Source of the DNA: Paraburkholderia caledonica NBRC 102488
GTDB taxonomy: Bacteria; Pseudomonadota; Gammaproteobacteria; Burkholderiales; Burkholderiaceae
Assembly (NCBI RefSeq): GCF_000685095.1
Contig: NZ_BAYE01000003.1
Span: forward strand, 62,001 to 126,000
Length of the DNA: 64,000 bases
Direction: 5' to 3'
The position numbers were made by a program, and so were the translations under genes. Shown one piece after another: positions 23,482 through 34,614 of the stretch (its first letter is position 1; each line of letters begins with the position of its first letter). The notes under the pieces are model-generated. The model did not search any database and was not told where the DNA came from. It saw nothing but the letters and a program-made list of their open reading frames with translations.

Positions 23482-24846
23482 TCAGGCCGCGAACCGAGCG
23501 ACGCGCGGCGCGTGCTGCCTCACGTCGTCGCGGCGATGCACGCGCTTGCCTGCCGCATACGTTTCATAGACCGCGCGATCGTCGCCGAGCAGCGCGAAGG
23601 CGAACAGCAATTCTTCGAGCGACTCCGTGCGCGCGGTGCGGCGCGCGAGCAGCGGCGTTGCTTGAGGATCGAGCACGACGAAGTCCGCTTCCGACTTCGG
23701 CCTGAGCGTACCCACCTTGTCTGCGAGATCGAGCGCTTCGGCCGCGCCCGCTGTCGCGAGATAGAACATGCGCGTGGCCGTCAAATGGTGGCCCGTCAAT
23801 CGCGCGACCTTGTGCGCTTCATTCATTGTCTGCAGCATCGAGAACGACGTGCCGCCGCCGACGTCCGTGGCGAGCGCGACGGGCATGTTAGCTTCGTCGG
23901 CCTTGTCGAAATCGAACAGGCCGCTGCCGAGGAACAGGTTCGACGTCGGGCAATGCGACGCGACCGCGCCGGTTTGAGCCATGCGTTGCCGGTCTTGCGC
24001 GTCGAGATGAATGCAATGCCCGTAGACCGCGCGGCGGCGTAGCAGGCCGTAGTGGTCGTAGATGTCCAGATAGCTGCGGTGACCGGGGAAAAGACTGTTG
24101 ACCCACTTCACTTCGTCGGTGCTTTCGGCGACGTGACTCTGGATGAACACGTCCGCATGCTTGCCCGCCAGCACGCCGCAAGCTTCCAGTTGCGCTTCGG
24201 TCGAAGTCGGCGCGAAACGCGGCGTGAGCGCGTACATCTGACGGCCGCGATTGTGCCAGCGGCCGATCAGCTCGGCGCTGTCGTCATAACCGGATTGCGC
24301 GGTGTCGCGCAGGAACTCCGGACAGTTGCGATCCATCAGCACCTTGCCTGCCACCATGCGCAGATTGCGCGCCTCGCTTTCGGTAAAGAGCGCGTCGGCC
24401 GACTCCTTGTGCACCGTGCAATAGACAAGCGCGGTGGTCGTGCCGCAAGACAGCAGTTCTTCGAGGAAGAAGCTCGCCGTATCGCGTGCATAAGCCTGAT
24501 CGGTGAAACGGCGCTCGGTCGGAAACGTGTACGTGTCGAGCCACGGCAACAGGCCAGGCGCAGGCGACGCGATCATGTCCGTTTGCGGGTAATGAATGTG
24601 CGTGTCGATGAAGCCCGGCACGATCAGCTTGTCGCGCATGTCCTGAACCGGCGTGCCCGGCACGAGTCGAGACGCGAGCGCCGCGTACGCGCCCGCCGCG
24701 ACGACATGGCCGTCTTCGACGATCAGAAGGCCGTCCTCATTGAAGATCGCCGCGTCGGGCGAGCGCGACGGATCGCCGTTGAAAGTCAGCAACTGCGCGC
24801 GGAATGCCGATTGGGCCGGGTTAGCCGTTGTAGCCGGGTGAGTCAT
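23482..24846 (-). CDS. guaD: Guanine deaminase
   Basis: Amidohydrolase of 454 aa converting guanine to xanthine. The metal-binding HxH is His83-x-His85 in FIDTHIHYPQTD, with the family's 'HVAES' and 'HCPTSNLFLGSGLFD' segments and the final metal Asp in 'ALATDVGGGTSFS'. I chose the ATG at 24846; the frame is open further upstream but without conservation. It is the last gene of a minus-strand purine set whose product feeds the xanthine dehydrogenase encoded upstream. Confidence 0.93.
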   Translation of the reverse strand: MTHPATTANPAQSAFRAQLLTFNGDPSRSPDAAIFNEDGLLIVEDGHVVAAGAYAALASRLVPGTPVQDMRDKLIVPGFIDTHIHYPQTDMIASPAPGLLPWLDTYTFPTERRFTDQAYARDTASFFLEELLSCGTTTALVYCTVHKESADALFTESEARNLRMVAGKVLMDRNCPEFLRDTAQSGYDDSAELIGRWHNRGRQMYALTPRFAPTSTEAQLEACGVLAGKHADVFIQSHVAESTDEVKWVNSLFPGHRSYLDIYDHYGLLRRRAVYGHCIHLDAQDRQRMAQTGAVASHCPTSNLFLGSGLFDFDKADEANMPVALATDVGGGTSFSMLQTMNEAHKVARLTGHHLTATRMFYLATAGAAEALDLADKVGTLRPKSEADFVVLDPQATPLLARRTARTESLEELLFAFALLGDDRAVYETYAAGKRVHRRDDVRQHAPRVARFAA

Positions 24847-24927
24847 GAGAAAACCGTCTCCGAATGTGAAAAGCTGAGCAGCGTGGAAGGCCGTGTTGCG
24901 ATGCCCGCGCTGCAATACGTCGGCCCT

Positions 24928-25980
<1,053 letters not shown>

Positions 25981-26040
25981 TCAGAAGTTTGTTGGTGTCG
26001 TTGCGCGCCGGATGCGTAAGCGTGATGTCGACTCGCTTCG

Positions 26041-27057
26041 TCAAACCGTCTGCGCGGCGCGATGCACACTCGCGTTCGCCTCGACAGCTTGCAGCAGTTG
26101 CGCGGCCGCGGAAATCGCAATGATCTCCGGCGACTTGTCGACGATGCCATCCACGCCGAGCGGGCATTTCATCCGCGCAATCCGCGAAGGATCGATGCCG
26201 CGCGCGGCGAGCCGGTGTTCGAACTGTTTGCGCTTGCTGTGCGAGCCGATCATGCCGAAGAACGCAAAATCGCCGCGCCGCAAAATACGCTCGGCCAGTT
26301 CGAGGTCGCGCGTATGGTTGTGCGTCATGACGATGAAGTACGTGTTGGGCGCAGCCGTGTCGACGGCTTCGTCAGGCGCGTCGTTCGCGTCGATCTTTAC
26401 GTTGTGCGCGTGCAGCGATTCAACGGGCGGAAACTGCGCATCGCGTTCGTCCACCCAGCGTACCGTGCAAGGCAGCGTGGCGAGCACGCGAACCAAAGCG
26501 GCGCCCACGTGCCCCGCGCCAAACAGCACGACCGGGAAGTCGCCTGGCGCAATCGTCTCGGTGAGCAGCGCGCCGCTGTCGTCGAAACCGGCGCCGTCCC
26601 ACAGCAGGCAGTCGGCGGCATCGACGCCCGGCTCGGGGTCGGACAGCATCACCGCATCCGGTGCGGGGCCGAATGATACGCTACGCACCGTCGATTGACC
26701 TGCGGCCACGCGCTTCGCAAGCGACGTGATCCAGCCCAGATCGCCGATGTCGAGCCGTTCGAACGCGAGTATCACGGCGCCGCCGCAGCATTGCCCGAGA
26801 CTCGGGCCGAGCGCGAAACGCTCGAGCCGGCGCATATGCGGCGAGCGCATGCCGTCGCGCAGCACCTGGCGCGCAGTCTCGATCGCTTTCCATTCGAGGT
26901 GTCCGCCGCCAATCGTATGTTTCGCCGAATCGCGCGTAACGATCATCTTGGTCCCGGCCTCACGGGGCGCCGAACCTTCGACGCGCGCGACCGTCACCAG
27001 CACGGCGGCGTCGCCGTGCGCGAGCAGTTGTTGCAGGTCAGGTAGCCATGCTTGCAT
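26041..27057 (-). CDS. xdhC: Xanthine dehydrogenase accessory protein XdhC
   Basis: Molybdenum-cofactor insertion factor of 338 aa. The N-terminal XdhC_CoxI domain has 'VARVEGSAPREAGTKMIV', 'GGGHLEWKAIE' and 'LGPSLGQCCGGAV'; the C-terminal Rossmann-like part has 'VVLFGAGHVGAALVRVL' and 'GMIGSHSKRKQFEHRL'. XdhC proteins bind the cofactor, help sulfuration and load it into XdhB. It lies 152 bases downstream of xdhB on the same strand. Confidence 0.94.
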   Translation of the reverse strand: MQAWLPDLQQLLAHGDAAVLVTVARVEGSAPREAGTKMIVTRDSAKHTIGGGHLEWKAIETARQVLRDGMRSPHMRRLERFALGPSLGQCCGGAVILAFERLDIGDLGWITSLAKRVAAGQSTVRSVSFGPAPDAVMLSDPEPGVDAADCLLWDGAGFDDSGALLTETIAPGDFPVVLFGAGHVGAALVRVLATLPCTVRWVDERDAQFPPVESLHAHNVKIDANDAPDEAVDTAAPNTYFIVMTHNHTRDLELAERILRRGDFAFFGMIGSHSKRKQFEHRLAARGIDPSRIARMKCPLGVDGIVDKSPEIIAISAAAQLLQAVEANASVHRAAQTV

Positions 27058-27209
27058 CCGACGAATCTCCGTACAGTGCCGCTCGGGGTTTCCATGCGGC
27101 CGGTTGAGCCTGGTGCGAGGCGATCGTGTCGCGCCGGGCGTATCTGCGAGTCACTTGCGTTCGCTGCGCTTCGCCCGGATCTCCGCTTGGGTTGTCTGTT
27201 TCGCGCATG

Positions 27210-29660
27210 TCAGGCAGTCGTGTCGCTGGTCGACGCCTCTGTGCTCGTTCCTTGCCCGGATGCCGGCTCGCTCGCGCTTTGTGCGTGCAACGCATCCAGT
27301 GCATCGAGGATCGCTTCGGGCGTCGCGGGCGCGCGCAACATCGGCGCATGCTGTGCAGACGGTACCGCGGCCGCGATCGCGTCGCGAATCGCGAGGAACA
27401 CGGAGAACGGCAACAGCAACGGCGGCTCGCCGACAGCCTTGGAGCGGAACACAGTCGGCTCTGCGTTCGGGTTTGGGTAAAGCCGCACGTGGAAAGCGGC
27501 GGGCGTATCGTTCACAGCCGGAATCTTGTACGTGGACGGAGCATGCGTCATCAGACGGCCATCGCGGTTCCACCATAACTCTTCGGTCGTGAGCCAGCCC
27601 ATGCCCTGAATGAAGCCGCCTTCGACCTGGCCCAGATCGATCGCCGGATTGATCGACTGACCGGCGTCGTGCAGTACGTCGGCACGCAGCAGTTTCCATT
27701 CGCCGGTTAGCGTGTCGATCACCACTTCGGACACGGCCGCGCCATACGCGAAGTAATAAAACGGATGACCGGTCAGCGTTTTCGCGTCCCAATGCACTTT
27801 CGGCGTCGCGTAGAAACCGTCCGACCACAACTGCACGCGCGCGAGATACGCGGCGCCGACCAGTTGATCGAAAGGCATCGCACCGCCGTTCACCGTTACC
27901 TCGCCGTTCGCGAACAGCACGTCGTCTGCGTTGCCGCCGAGTTGTTTCGCCACGAGTTCGGCAAGCCGCGCACGAATGGTTCGCGCGGCGTCTTGCGCGG
28001 CCTTGCCGTTCAGATCGCTGCCGGTGGAAGCCGCGGTCGCCGACGTGTTGGCGATCTTCGAGGTATCGGTTGCGCTCACACGCACGCGCGAGAGCGGCAA
28101 GCCGAACTCGTTCGCGACGACTTGAGCGACCTTCGTGTTGAGCCCTTGGCCCATTTCAGTGCCGCCGTGATTGACGAGCACCGAGCCGTCCTTATACACA
28201 TGCACCAGTGCGCCGGCCTGATTCAGAAAGGGCACATTGAACGAGATGCCGAACTTGACGGGCGAAAACGCGAGGCCGCGCTTGAGTACCGGGCTTCTGG
28301 CGTTGAACGCGGCGATCGCTGCGCGGCGCGCGCGATAGTCGCTGGAGTCGAGCAGATCGTCGGTCAACGGCGCGATGATGTTGTCTTCGACACGCTGTCC
28401 ATACGGAGTCGTATCGCGTTCGCCTACGCCGTAGTAGTTGGCGAGGCGTACGTCTAGCGGATCGTGGTTCAGTTGACGCGCAATGCTGTCGAGCATCACT
28501 TCCATCACGAGTGCGCCTTGCGGGCCGCCAAAGCCGCGGAACGCGGTGTTCGACTGGGTGTTGGTTTTGCAGCACAGCGCGACGATGTCGACGTCGGACA
28601 GGTAGTAAGCGTTATCGAAATGACATACGGCGCGCGTGGCGACGGCGCCGGAGAGGTCAGCGGAATAGCCTGCGCGCAACGCAATTTCCACGCGCGCGCC
28701 GAGAATGCGGCCATTGTCGTCGAAGCCCGCTTCGTATTCGTAGATCGCGTCGTGCCGCTTGCCGGTGATCATGAAGTCGTCGTCGCGATCGGCGCGCAGT
28801 TTGACCGGACGACGCAGCAGCTTCGCCGCGAGCGACGCCACGCAGGCGAAGAGCGCCGATTGCGATTCCTTGCCGCCGAAGCCGCCGCCCATCCGGCGGC
28901 ACTCGCAAACCACGTTATGCGCGGGCCAGTCGAGCATATGCGCGACGACCTGCTGCATTTCGCTCGGATGCTGCGTCGAGCTGTAGACAAGCATGCCGTC
29001 CATCTCTTTCGGCACCGCATACGCGACCTGGCCTTCCAGATAGAACTGCTCCTGGCCGCCGACTTCGAACGTGCCGCGAATGTTGTTCGGCGCGGCCGCG
29101 ATCTTCGCGTCCGGATCGCCGCGCTTCAGATGCAGCGGCGGCAGCACGAACTGTTTGGCGGCCTTCGCGTCCGCCGGCGTGAGAATCGCGTCGAGCGGCT
29201 CATAGCGGATCACGTCGTCGCTTTTCGCGAGCGCCGCGGCGCGGCGCGCGAGCTCGTGGCTCTGCGCAATCACGGCGAACACAGGCTGACCGAGGTACAG
29301 CACTTCATTGACGGCGAGGATCGGGTCGTCGTGCAGCACAGGGCCGCAATTGTTTTCACCGGGTATGTCTTCGGCGGTCAGCACCGCGATGACGCCGGGC
29401 GCTTTTTTCACCGCGTCGAGATCCATCGACACGATGCGCGCGTGTGCATGCCGCGACAAGCCAAGCGCCGCGTGCAGCGTGCCTTGCAGTTCGGCGATGT
29501 CGTCGGTGTAGGTCGCTTCGCCGCTCACGTGCAGCGCGGCCGATTCATGCGGCAGCGCGACGCCGATCGCGGCTTCGGGTCGATGCAGGGCGGCGGGATT
29601 TCCAGCAGGGCTTTCCGCCTGCTTCGCAGCGCGTTCGACAAAAGCATCGGTGCGATTCAT
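27210..29660 (-). CDS. xdhB: Xanthine dehydrogenase molybdopterin-binding subunit
   Basis: Large subunit of 816 aa that carries the molybdenum cofactor and oxidises hypoxanthine to xanthine to urate. Characteristic segments are 'GQEQFYLEGQVAYA', 'GGGFGGKESQ', 'NTAFRGFGGPQG' and 'GEPPLLLPFSVFLAIRDA' near the C-terminus, which holds the catalytic Glu region. The ATG at 29660 overlaps the xdhA stop by one base (TGATG). A Ser/Thr-rich tail of about 20 residues ends the protein. Confidence 0.95.
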   Translation of the reverse strand: MNRTDAFVERAAKQAESPAGNPAALHRPEAAIGVALPHESAALHVSGEATYTDDIAELQGTLHAALGLSRHAHARIVSMDLDAVKKAPGVIAVLTAEDIPGENNCGPVLHDDPILAVNEVLYLGQPVFAVIAQSHELARRAAALAKSDDVIRYEPLDAILTPADAKAAKQFVLPPLHLKRGDPDAKIAAAPNNIRGTFEVGGQEQFYLEGQVAYAVPKEMDGMLVYSSTQHPSEMQQVVAHMLDWPAHNVVCECRRMGGGFGGKESQSALFACVASLAAKLLRRPVKLRADRDDDFMITGKRHDAIYEYEAGFDDNGRILGARVEIALRAGYSADLSGAVATRAVCHFDNAYYLSDVDIVALCCKTNTQSNTAFRGFGGPQGALVMEVMLDSIARQLNHDPLDVRLANYYGVGERDTTPYGQRVEDNIIAPLTDDLLDSSDYRARRAAIAAFNARSPVLKRGLAFSPVKFGISFNVPFLNQAGALVHVYKDGSVLVNHGGTEMGQGLNTKVAQVVANEFGLPLSRVRVSATDTSKIANTSATAASTGSDLNGKAAQDAARTIRARLAELVAKQLGGNADDVLFANGEVTVNGGAMPFDQLVGAAYLARVQLWSDGFYATPKVHWDAKTLTGHPFYYFAYGAAVSEVVIDTLTGEWKLLRADVLHDAGQSINPAIDLGQVEGGFIQGMGWLTTEELWWNRDGRLMTHAPSTYKIPAVNDTPAAFHVRLYPNPNAEPTVFRSKAVGEPPLLLPFSVFLAIRDAIAAAVPSAQHAPMLRAPATPEAILDALDALHAQSASEPASGQGTSTEASTSDTTA

Positions 29661-31204
29661 CACGACGGCTCCTTCACGATCGCGTCCGGCGTGCCGGCTT
29701 CGAACGCGAATGCATTCACGTCGAAGAGCGCGAGCGGCGCGTCCTCGCGCGTTTCCAGATGGAAGCGCCACAGCAGGTTGCGCGCCACCTTCAGCCGATA
29801 GGCGCTCGATGCGCGCATGTCGGTGAGCGGCTGGTAGTCGGCGGCGAGCGCGTTCATGGCCTGCCGCGCGGTGCTCTCATTCCACGTCGCGCCGCTCAGC
29901 ACGGCTTCGGTTTGCGTGGCCCGCTTCGGCGTTGCAGCCATGCCGCCGAATGCGACGCGAGCCTCGACGATCGTGCTGCCTTCGTCGATATGCAGAGCGA
30001 ATGCCGCGCAGACCGCGGAGATGTCCTGATCGTAGCGCTTGGACACTTTGTAGGTGCGAAAGCGTAGATTGCCCGCCGGCCGCGGAACGCGCAGCGCGGC
30101 GACGAATTCGCCCGACGCGAGCGCGGTTTTCTGATAGCCGAGATAGAACCCGTCGAGGGGCAGCGTGCGTGTTTTCGTGCCGTGGCGCAGCACCACTTCG
30201 GCACCGAGCGCAAGCAGCGCGGGCATCGAATCGCCGATCGGCGAACCGTTTGCGACATTGCCGCCGAGCGTGCCGGCATTGCGGATCGGCAGCGACGCAA
30301 AGCGCGTCCAAAGCTCGGCGAGTTCAGGGTAGTCGGCGGCCAGGGCCGCATACGCGTCTTCGAGCGTGACGGCTGCGCCGATGGTGAGCGTCTGCGCATC
30401 GCGCTCGATCGTCTTCAATTCGCGCACATTGCCAATGTACAGAACGTCGCCGAGATCGCGGAACTGCTTGGTGACCCACAGGCCGACGTCAGTGCTGCCG
30501 GCCACGAGCCGGGCTTGCGGATGTTCCGCGCGAAGCCGCGCGAATGCGTCGAGCGTGAGCGGCGCATAAAACGCTGGCGCGCCGAAGGCCGCGCCGCGCG
30601 TGTCGGGCGCGCGGTACTCGAACGTGTCGTTGCGTCGCAGTTCACGCAGCGTTTGTTCGACAGCCTTGCGATCGAGCGTCACGCGCGGATATTGCGCGTA
30701 GTCGAACATTTTCTGCGATGCGTCCACGATCGGCCGGTAGCCGGTGCAGCGGCACAGGTTGCCGGACAGCGCGATGTTGATTTCGTCGCGTGTCGGCAGG
30801 CCGGCAGCCGCTGGCTGGTTTTCGTAGAGTGCCCACATCGACATCACGAAGCCGGGTGTGCAGAAGCCGCACTGCGAGCCGTGACAGTCGACCATTGCCT
30901 GTTGCACGGGATGCAGCGTGCCGTCCGCCGCGCGCAGGTCTTCGACCGTGAACAGGGCTTTGCCGTCGAGTGTGGGCAGGAACTGGATGCAGGCGTTGAC
31001 CGCTTTCAGCGCGAGCGCGCCTCGCGCGTCGAGCTCGCCGATGACGACCGTGCAGGCGCCACAGTCGCCTTCAGCGCAGCCTTCCTTGGTGCCGGTGCAA
31101 TGCAGGTCTTCGCGCAGATGCTGGAGCACGGTGCGCGATGCGGGTACGCCGGAGATCTCGTGGACGGACCCCTGGCGATAAAAGCGGATGGTTTGCGTTG
31201 TCAT
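29660..31204 (-). CDS. xdhA: Xanthine dehydrogenase small subunit (Fe-S and FAD domains)
   Basis: Electron-transfer subunit of 514 aa. The N-terminal plant-type [2Fe-2S] domain has Cys43, Cys48 and Cys51 (EGCAEGDCGAC); the second [2Fe-2S] domain has 'SQCGFCTPGFVMS' and 'NLCRCTGYRPI'; the FAD domain (about 190-500) has 'LVAGSTDVGLWV' and 'RNAGTLGGNVANGSP'. I chose the ATG at 31204, which gives the usual short N-terminus. It is the first gene of xdhABC-add-guaD. Confidence 0.95.
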   Translation of the reverse strand: MTTQTIRFYRQGSVHEISGVPASRTVLQHLREDLHCTGTKEGCAEGDCGACTVVIGELDARGALALKAVNACIQFLPTLDGKALFTVEDLRAADGTLHPVQQAMVDCHGSQCGFCTPGFVMSMWALYENQPAAAGLPTRDEINIALSGNLCRCTGYRPIVDASQKMFDYAQYPRVTLDRKAVEQTLRELRRNDTFEYRAPDTRGAAFGAPAFYAPLTLDAFARLRAEHPQARLVAGSTDVGLWVTKQFRDLGDVLYIGNVRELKTIERDAQTLTIGAAVTLEDAYAALAADYPELAELWTRFASLPIRNAGTLGGNVANGSPIGDSMPALLALGAEVVLRHGTKTRTLPLDGFYLGYQKTALASGEFVAALRVPRPAGNLRFRTYKVSKRYDQDISAVCAAFALHIDEGSTIVEARVAFGGMAATPKRATQTEAVLSGATWNESTARQAMNALAADYQPLTDMRASSAYRLKVARNLLWRFHLETREDAPLALFDVNAFAFEAGTPDAIVKEPS

Positions 31205-31699
31205 GGCGAATCCAGAAGACAGTGCGGACCGGGCGCGCGTTACGCATGGGGTCGCGCCAAAGCCGGCCTCGCGCACGTAGATCGCCATCCATATCCGAAG
31301 ATAGCATTACGGCGCCTCAAAAATATTTCCGATGTCGCATGAAGCTTATTCGGAAGATGCAATGAGATCAGTCCGATTTGAGTCGGATTCACTTCGCGCG
31401 GGGAAGTTGCGTCGGGCGGGAAGGAGGCGCACCGGCAGAAGCTGGCGCGAAAGAGGCGAACGGGCAGGAGTTGGACTGCGGACCAGGCGAAGCGCCCTGC
31501 CTGCGGTTCAAAACCGCCGGAAACCGGGGCGCGCGACGGCGGCAGCAACCGGATCGGCAAAAAAGAAAACGGCAAAAACCGACACAGCGCAGAGGCGGCC
31601 CGATCCACAAAGGCGGTATCACTGCGGCGGTCTTCGCCATAGCGCCGCGCCGTTAGGCGCGGGATAGATGCCAGCGCCGTATGAAACCGGCAAAATTCC
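31205..31699. other. Intergenic region upstream of xdhA
   Basis: About 495 bases between dsbB and xdhA, both on the minus strand. A short AT-rich patch (31300-31380) is the likely xdhA promoter zone. The stretch 31400-31640 is purine-rich on the plus strand with only Arg/Gly-rich frames that do not look coding. I see no riboswitch or clear hairpin. Confidence 0.4.
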
Positions 31700-32209
31700 T
31701 CAAGCAATCCGCCTGCGGTTGCGCACGAGGCTAATTGCCAGCGGAACGAAAGCGAGCACGAAGCCGACCAGTGCCCACATCGGCAGCGTCAGGCCGAGGA
31801 TCGGCGGATAGGCGGTTTCGCATAGCCCGGCCACCTTGAACACGCCCGGCAGCCAATGCGCAGGCGGCAGACTGTCGACGATCGGCTGCAGCGCGTCGAA
31901 GCCACAGCTAAAGCCCGGATTCGCCTGCACATATACGTGCCGCACCGCGGTCACGATACCCGCCAGCGCCGACAACGCTGCCATCGTTTCGAGCAGACGC
32001 ACGCCGCGCCAGCTGTTGAACCGCGCGCCGAGGAACGCGAAGATTGCGATCAGCAGGAAGAAATAGCGCTGGATGATGCACAGCGGGCACGGATCCTCGT
32101 GCTTGAAGTACTGCAGATACAGGGCGCCGGCAACGAGGCCGACGCAGATCAGGCCAAGCAGGACCAGCAGGGAGCGCTCGCGGCGCAGCATCGCATTGTC
32201 GTTGTTCAT
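31700..32209 (-). CDS. dsbB: Disulfide bond formation protein DsbB
   Basis: Inner-membrane quinone-dependent oxidase, 169 aa with four hydrophobic segments. The first periplasmic pair is CPLC (Cys41, Cys44); the second pair is Cys102 (FSCGFD) and Cys130 (AGLCE). It reoxidises DsbA and passes electrons to quinone. The arrangement and length match the family. It stands alone, 124 bases from the amidase gene upstream. Confidence 0.95.
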   Translation of the reverse strand: MNNDNAMLRRERSLLVLLGLICVGLVAGALYLQYFKHEDPCPLCIIQRYFFLLIAIFAFLGARFNSWRGVRLLETMAALSALAGIVTAVRHVYVQANPGFSCGFDALQPIVDSLPPAHWLPGVFKVAGLCETAYPPILGLTLPMWALVGFVLAFVPLAISLVRNRRRIA

Positions 32210-32333
32210 GGATCGTGTGGCGGTTGTGTAGCTGTTGTGTGGCCGCTAATCAGCGGAAACGGCGAGTGCCCGCGATTTTAGCGCGAACCCCCGCCCACAC
32301 GACGCCTCACCCGCACGCAAACCGTGACGTCGC

Positions 32334-33713
32334 TCAGCGAATCGCGTTGAGCACCGCTTCGGCGCCCCGGCCAATGGCGAGAAGCGTGTCGTCGGCGTGC
32401 GGCGCGCCTGCCAGCATCAGGCCGACCGGTGCGTCGCCTCGCAGGTGGCAGGGCAGCGACAGCGCGCAGGCGTCGAGGAAGTTGAACACGCCCGGGTTGC
32501 GCAGCATCAGTGCGTTGGTGCGGCCGAAGAGGTCGTCGTCGGAAACGAGTTCGGCGACGCGCGGCGGCAGCATCGGCACGGTCGGCGCAACTACCGCGTC
32601 GAAGCGCTGCCACAGCGTGCGTGCCGCTTCGGCGAGCATCGCGTCGCGTTCGGCGAGCAGGTCCAGATAGTCGGCGGCGCTGGCCGGCTGGCCTTTGAGA
32701 ATGCGCACCAGCACGCGCGGATCGTATTGGTCGCGGTGTTTCTCCAGCAAAGGACGATGCCACGCATACGCTTCGATCGGCGAAAAGCCGAAGCGGTTGA
32801 TGTCGGGCAGACGGTCGAGCGGTGCAAAGCGCACTTCGCTGACAATCGCTCCGGCCGCTTCGAGGTGCTTGAGCGCGGTGTCGACGGCGGCCGCGACCTC
32901 GGGCTCGACGCCGTCGGTAACGTAGTTGGTCAGCACGCCGAGGCGCACGCCTTCGAGCGGCCGCGCAGCCGGCACGCGCGGTTCGAGCCCGGCGAGCATG
33001 CGGTCCACCAGTGCGCAGCACGCCACCGAGACGCCGATCGGGCCGAACGAATCGAGCGTCGGCGAAAGCGGCACGCCGCCTTGCTTCGGAACGCGCGCGG
33101 CGGTCGGCTTGAAGCCGGTCAGACCGCACAGCGCGGACGGAATTCGAAGCGAGCCGCCCGTGTCGGTGCCGAGCGCAACGGCGGCCATGCCGTCCGCGAC
33201 GGAAGCCGCCGCGCCCGACGACGAGCCACCCGAGATCCGCTCGTCGCCCTTTACGTCGCGCCGGTACGGCGACAGCGGGTTGCCGTAGTGCGGATTGAGT
33301 CCGAGCCCGGAGAACGCGAATTCGCTCATATTGGTGCGTCCGACGATCACCGCGCCTGCCCGCTTCAGGCGCGCGACGGCCACGGCGTCCTGCGTGGCGG
33401 CGGGTGCGTCGGCAAGCACCGTCGAGCCGGCGCGGGTCGGCTGGCCCTCGATGTCGAACAGGTCCTTTACCGAGACCGGAATGCCGGCGAGCGGCGAGAG
33501 TACCGTGCCGGCGGCGCGCAAACGGTCGTGCGCGTCGGCGGCCTGGCGTGCGCCGTCTGCATCGACGTGCATGAAGGCGACCGCGCCCTGGCCGGCCGGA
33601 TCGGCGATCCGTTCGAGCGCGGTTTCGACGAGCGCGCGGCTCGTGGTGCGCCCCGCGCCAAGGTCGGCGGCGAGCTGGGCAAGCGGCGGGAAGGGCGTGA
33701 ATTCAGTGGCCAT
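32334..33713 (-). CDS. Amidase-signature family hydrolase
   Basis: Amidase of 459 aa with the Ser-cisSer-Lys triad: Lys83 (PVSVKDLFD), Ser164 (GGSSSGAAASVADG) and Ser188 (TDTGGSLR). It hydrolyses a carboxamide; the substrate is not evident. It is the last gene of the minus-strand set DUF2848 - MFS carrier - GntR regulator - amidase, which looks like one uptake and breakdown unit for a small organic acid or amide. It is too short for, and lacks partners of, the GatCAB transamidase. Confidence 0.9.
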   Translation of the reverse strand: MATEFTPFPPLAQLAADLGAGRTTSRALVETALERIADPAGQGAVAFMHVDADGARQAADAHDRLRAAGTVLSPLAGIPVSVKDLFDIEGQPTRAGSTVLADAPAATQDAVAVARLKRAGAVIVGRTNMSEFAFSGLGLNPHYGNPLSPYRRDVKGDERISGGSSSGAAASVADGMAAVALGTDTGGSLRIPSALCGLTGFKPTAARVPKQGGVPLSPTLDSFGPIGVSVACCALVDRMLAGLEPRVPAARPLEGVRLGVLTNYVTDGVEPEVAAAVDTALKHLEAAGAIVSEVRFAPLDRLPDINRFGFSPIEAYAWHRPLLEKHRDQYDPRVLVRILKGQPASAADYLDLLAERDAMLAEAARTLWQRFDAVVAPTVPMLPPRVAELVSDDDLFGRTNALMLRNPGVFNFLDACALSLPCHLRGDAPVGLMLAGAPHADDTLLAIGRGAEAVLNAIR

Positions 33714-33775
33714 GATGTCGTTCGATCCAGTTGGTCTGCGTGAAGCCGCTTACGTAAGGTTTCTACATGCGGGTT

Positions 33776-34456
33776 TTACATGCGGTTGAAAAGCGTCGCG
33801 CGGAATGCCTCGATATGTTTCTGCACCGAGCGTTTCGCGCCTTCGGCGTCGCGCTCGCGCAGCAGGCGGAATAGTTCGAGGTGTTCTTCGTGAACGTCTT
33901 CGAGATGATGCGGCTCAGAGAGTGAAATGAACCAGAAGCGCAACGAGCGCTCATGCAGTCCGCGCAGAATGTCGGCGAGCACCGCGTTGCGCGAGGCGGC
34001 CGAAATGGCCAGATGGAACTCGCGGTCAATGTCCATCATGCCTTCTATGTCGTGCGCGGCGACGCACACGGCCGAGCGCTCCAGCAGCGTCTGCATCGCG
34101 TCGTAGTCGTGCTGTTGCGCGTGACGCGCGGCGAGTTCGACGCAGTAGCTTTCGTTGACGAGGCGCACGTCGATGATCGCAAGCACGTCGTCGAGCGAAA
34201 CGGGGCGCACCATGATGCCCTTGCGCGGCATGATGGTCAGCATCCCTTCGTGGACGAGCCGGTGCAGCGCCTGGTGCACCGGCGTTCTGCCGATGCCGGT
34301 CAGCGCCATCAACTCCGCTTCGTTGAGCACCTCGCTCGGCCGCAAACGCATCGTGATGATTTCGCGCTTGACGAACGCATAAGCCTGTTCCGCGAGACTC
34401 GCATTGGCGGTCGCTCGGGTGGGCCGTGGGGGACGGGCGGTCTGCAAAAGCGTCAT
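33776..34456 (-). CDS. GntR-family (FadR subfamily) transcriptional regulator
   Basis: Regulator of 226 aa. The N-terminal winged helix ('LAEQAYAFVKREIITMRLRP', 'LMALTGIGRTPVHQALHRLV') binds DNA and the C-terminal all-helical FCD domain ('IDREFHLAISAASRNAVL', 'HLEDVHEEHLELFRLL') binds a small acid, with metal-ligand His residues typical of FCD proteins. I chose the ATG at 34456; a start at 34489 would add 11 residues. It lies inside the amidase/MFS/DUF2848 set and probably controls it. Confidence 0.9.
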   Translation of the reverse strand: MTLLQTARPPRPTRATANASLAEQAYAFVKREIITMRLRPSEVLNEAELMALTGIGRTPVHQALHRLVHEGMLTIMPRKGIMVRPVSLDDVLAIIDVRLVNESYCVELAARHAQQHDYDAMQTLLERSAVCVAAHDIEGMMDIDREFHLAISAASRNAVLADILRGLHERSLRFWFISLSEPHHLEDVHEEHLELFRLLRERDAEGAKRSVQKHIEAFRATLFNRM

Positions 34457-34614
34457 GTGAAGAAGGAGCGGACGATGTCGTCCGCGCATTGTAGAGCAAG
34501 GTCGAGCGAGCTTTTCGCGGGCGTGGCGGGCGCGGGCTCCGGTCCGATGCGAGGTGCGTGAGCCTGGCCTGTCAGGGTGGGGCGAGCCCGCCAGGCCGTG
34601 CCACTATTGATACC

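Noticed and set aside
28464..29801. 445-codon plus-strand frame
   Set aside because: Antisense shadow of xdhB/xdhA.
31332..31667. 111-codon plus-strand frame upstream of xdhA
   Set aside because: Arg/Gly/Ala-rich low-complexity product, no ribosome site; looks like chance in GC-rich DNA.
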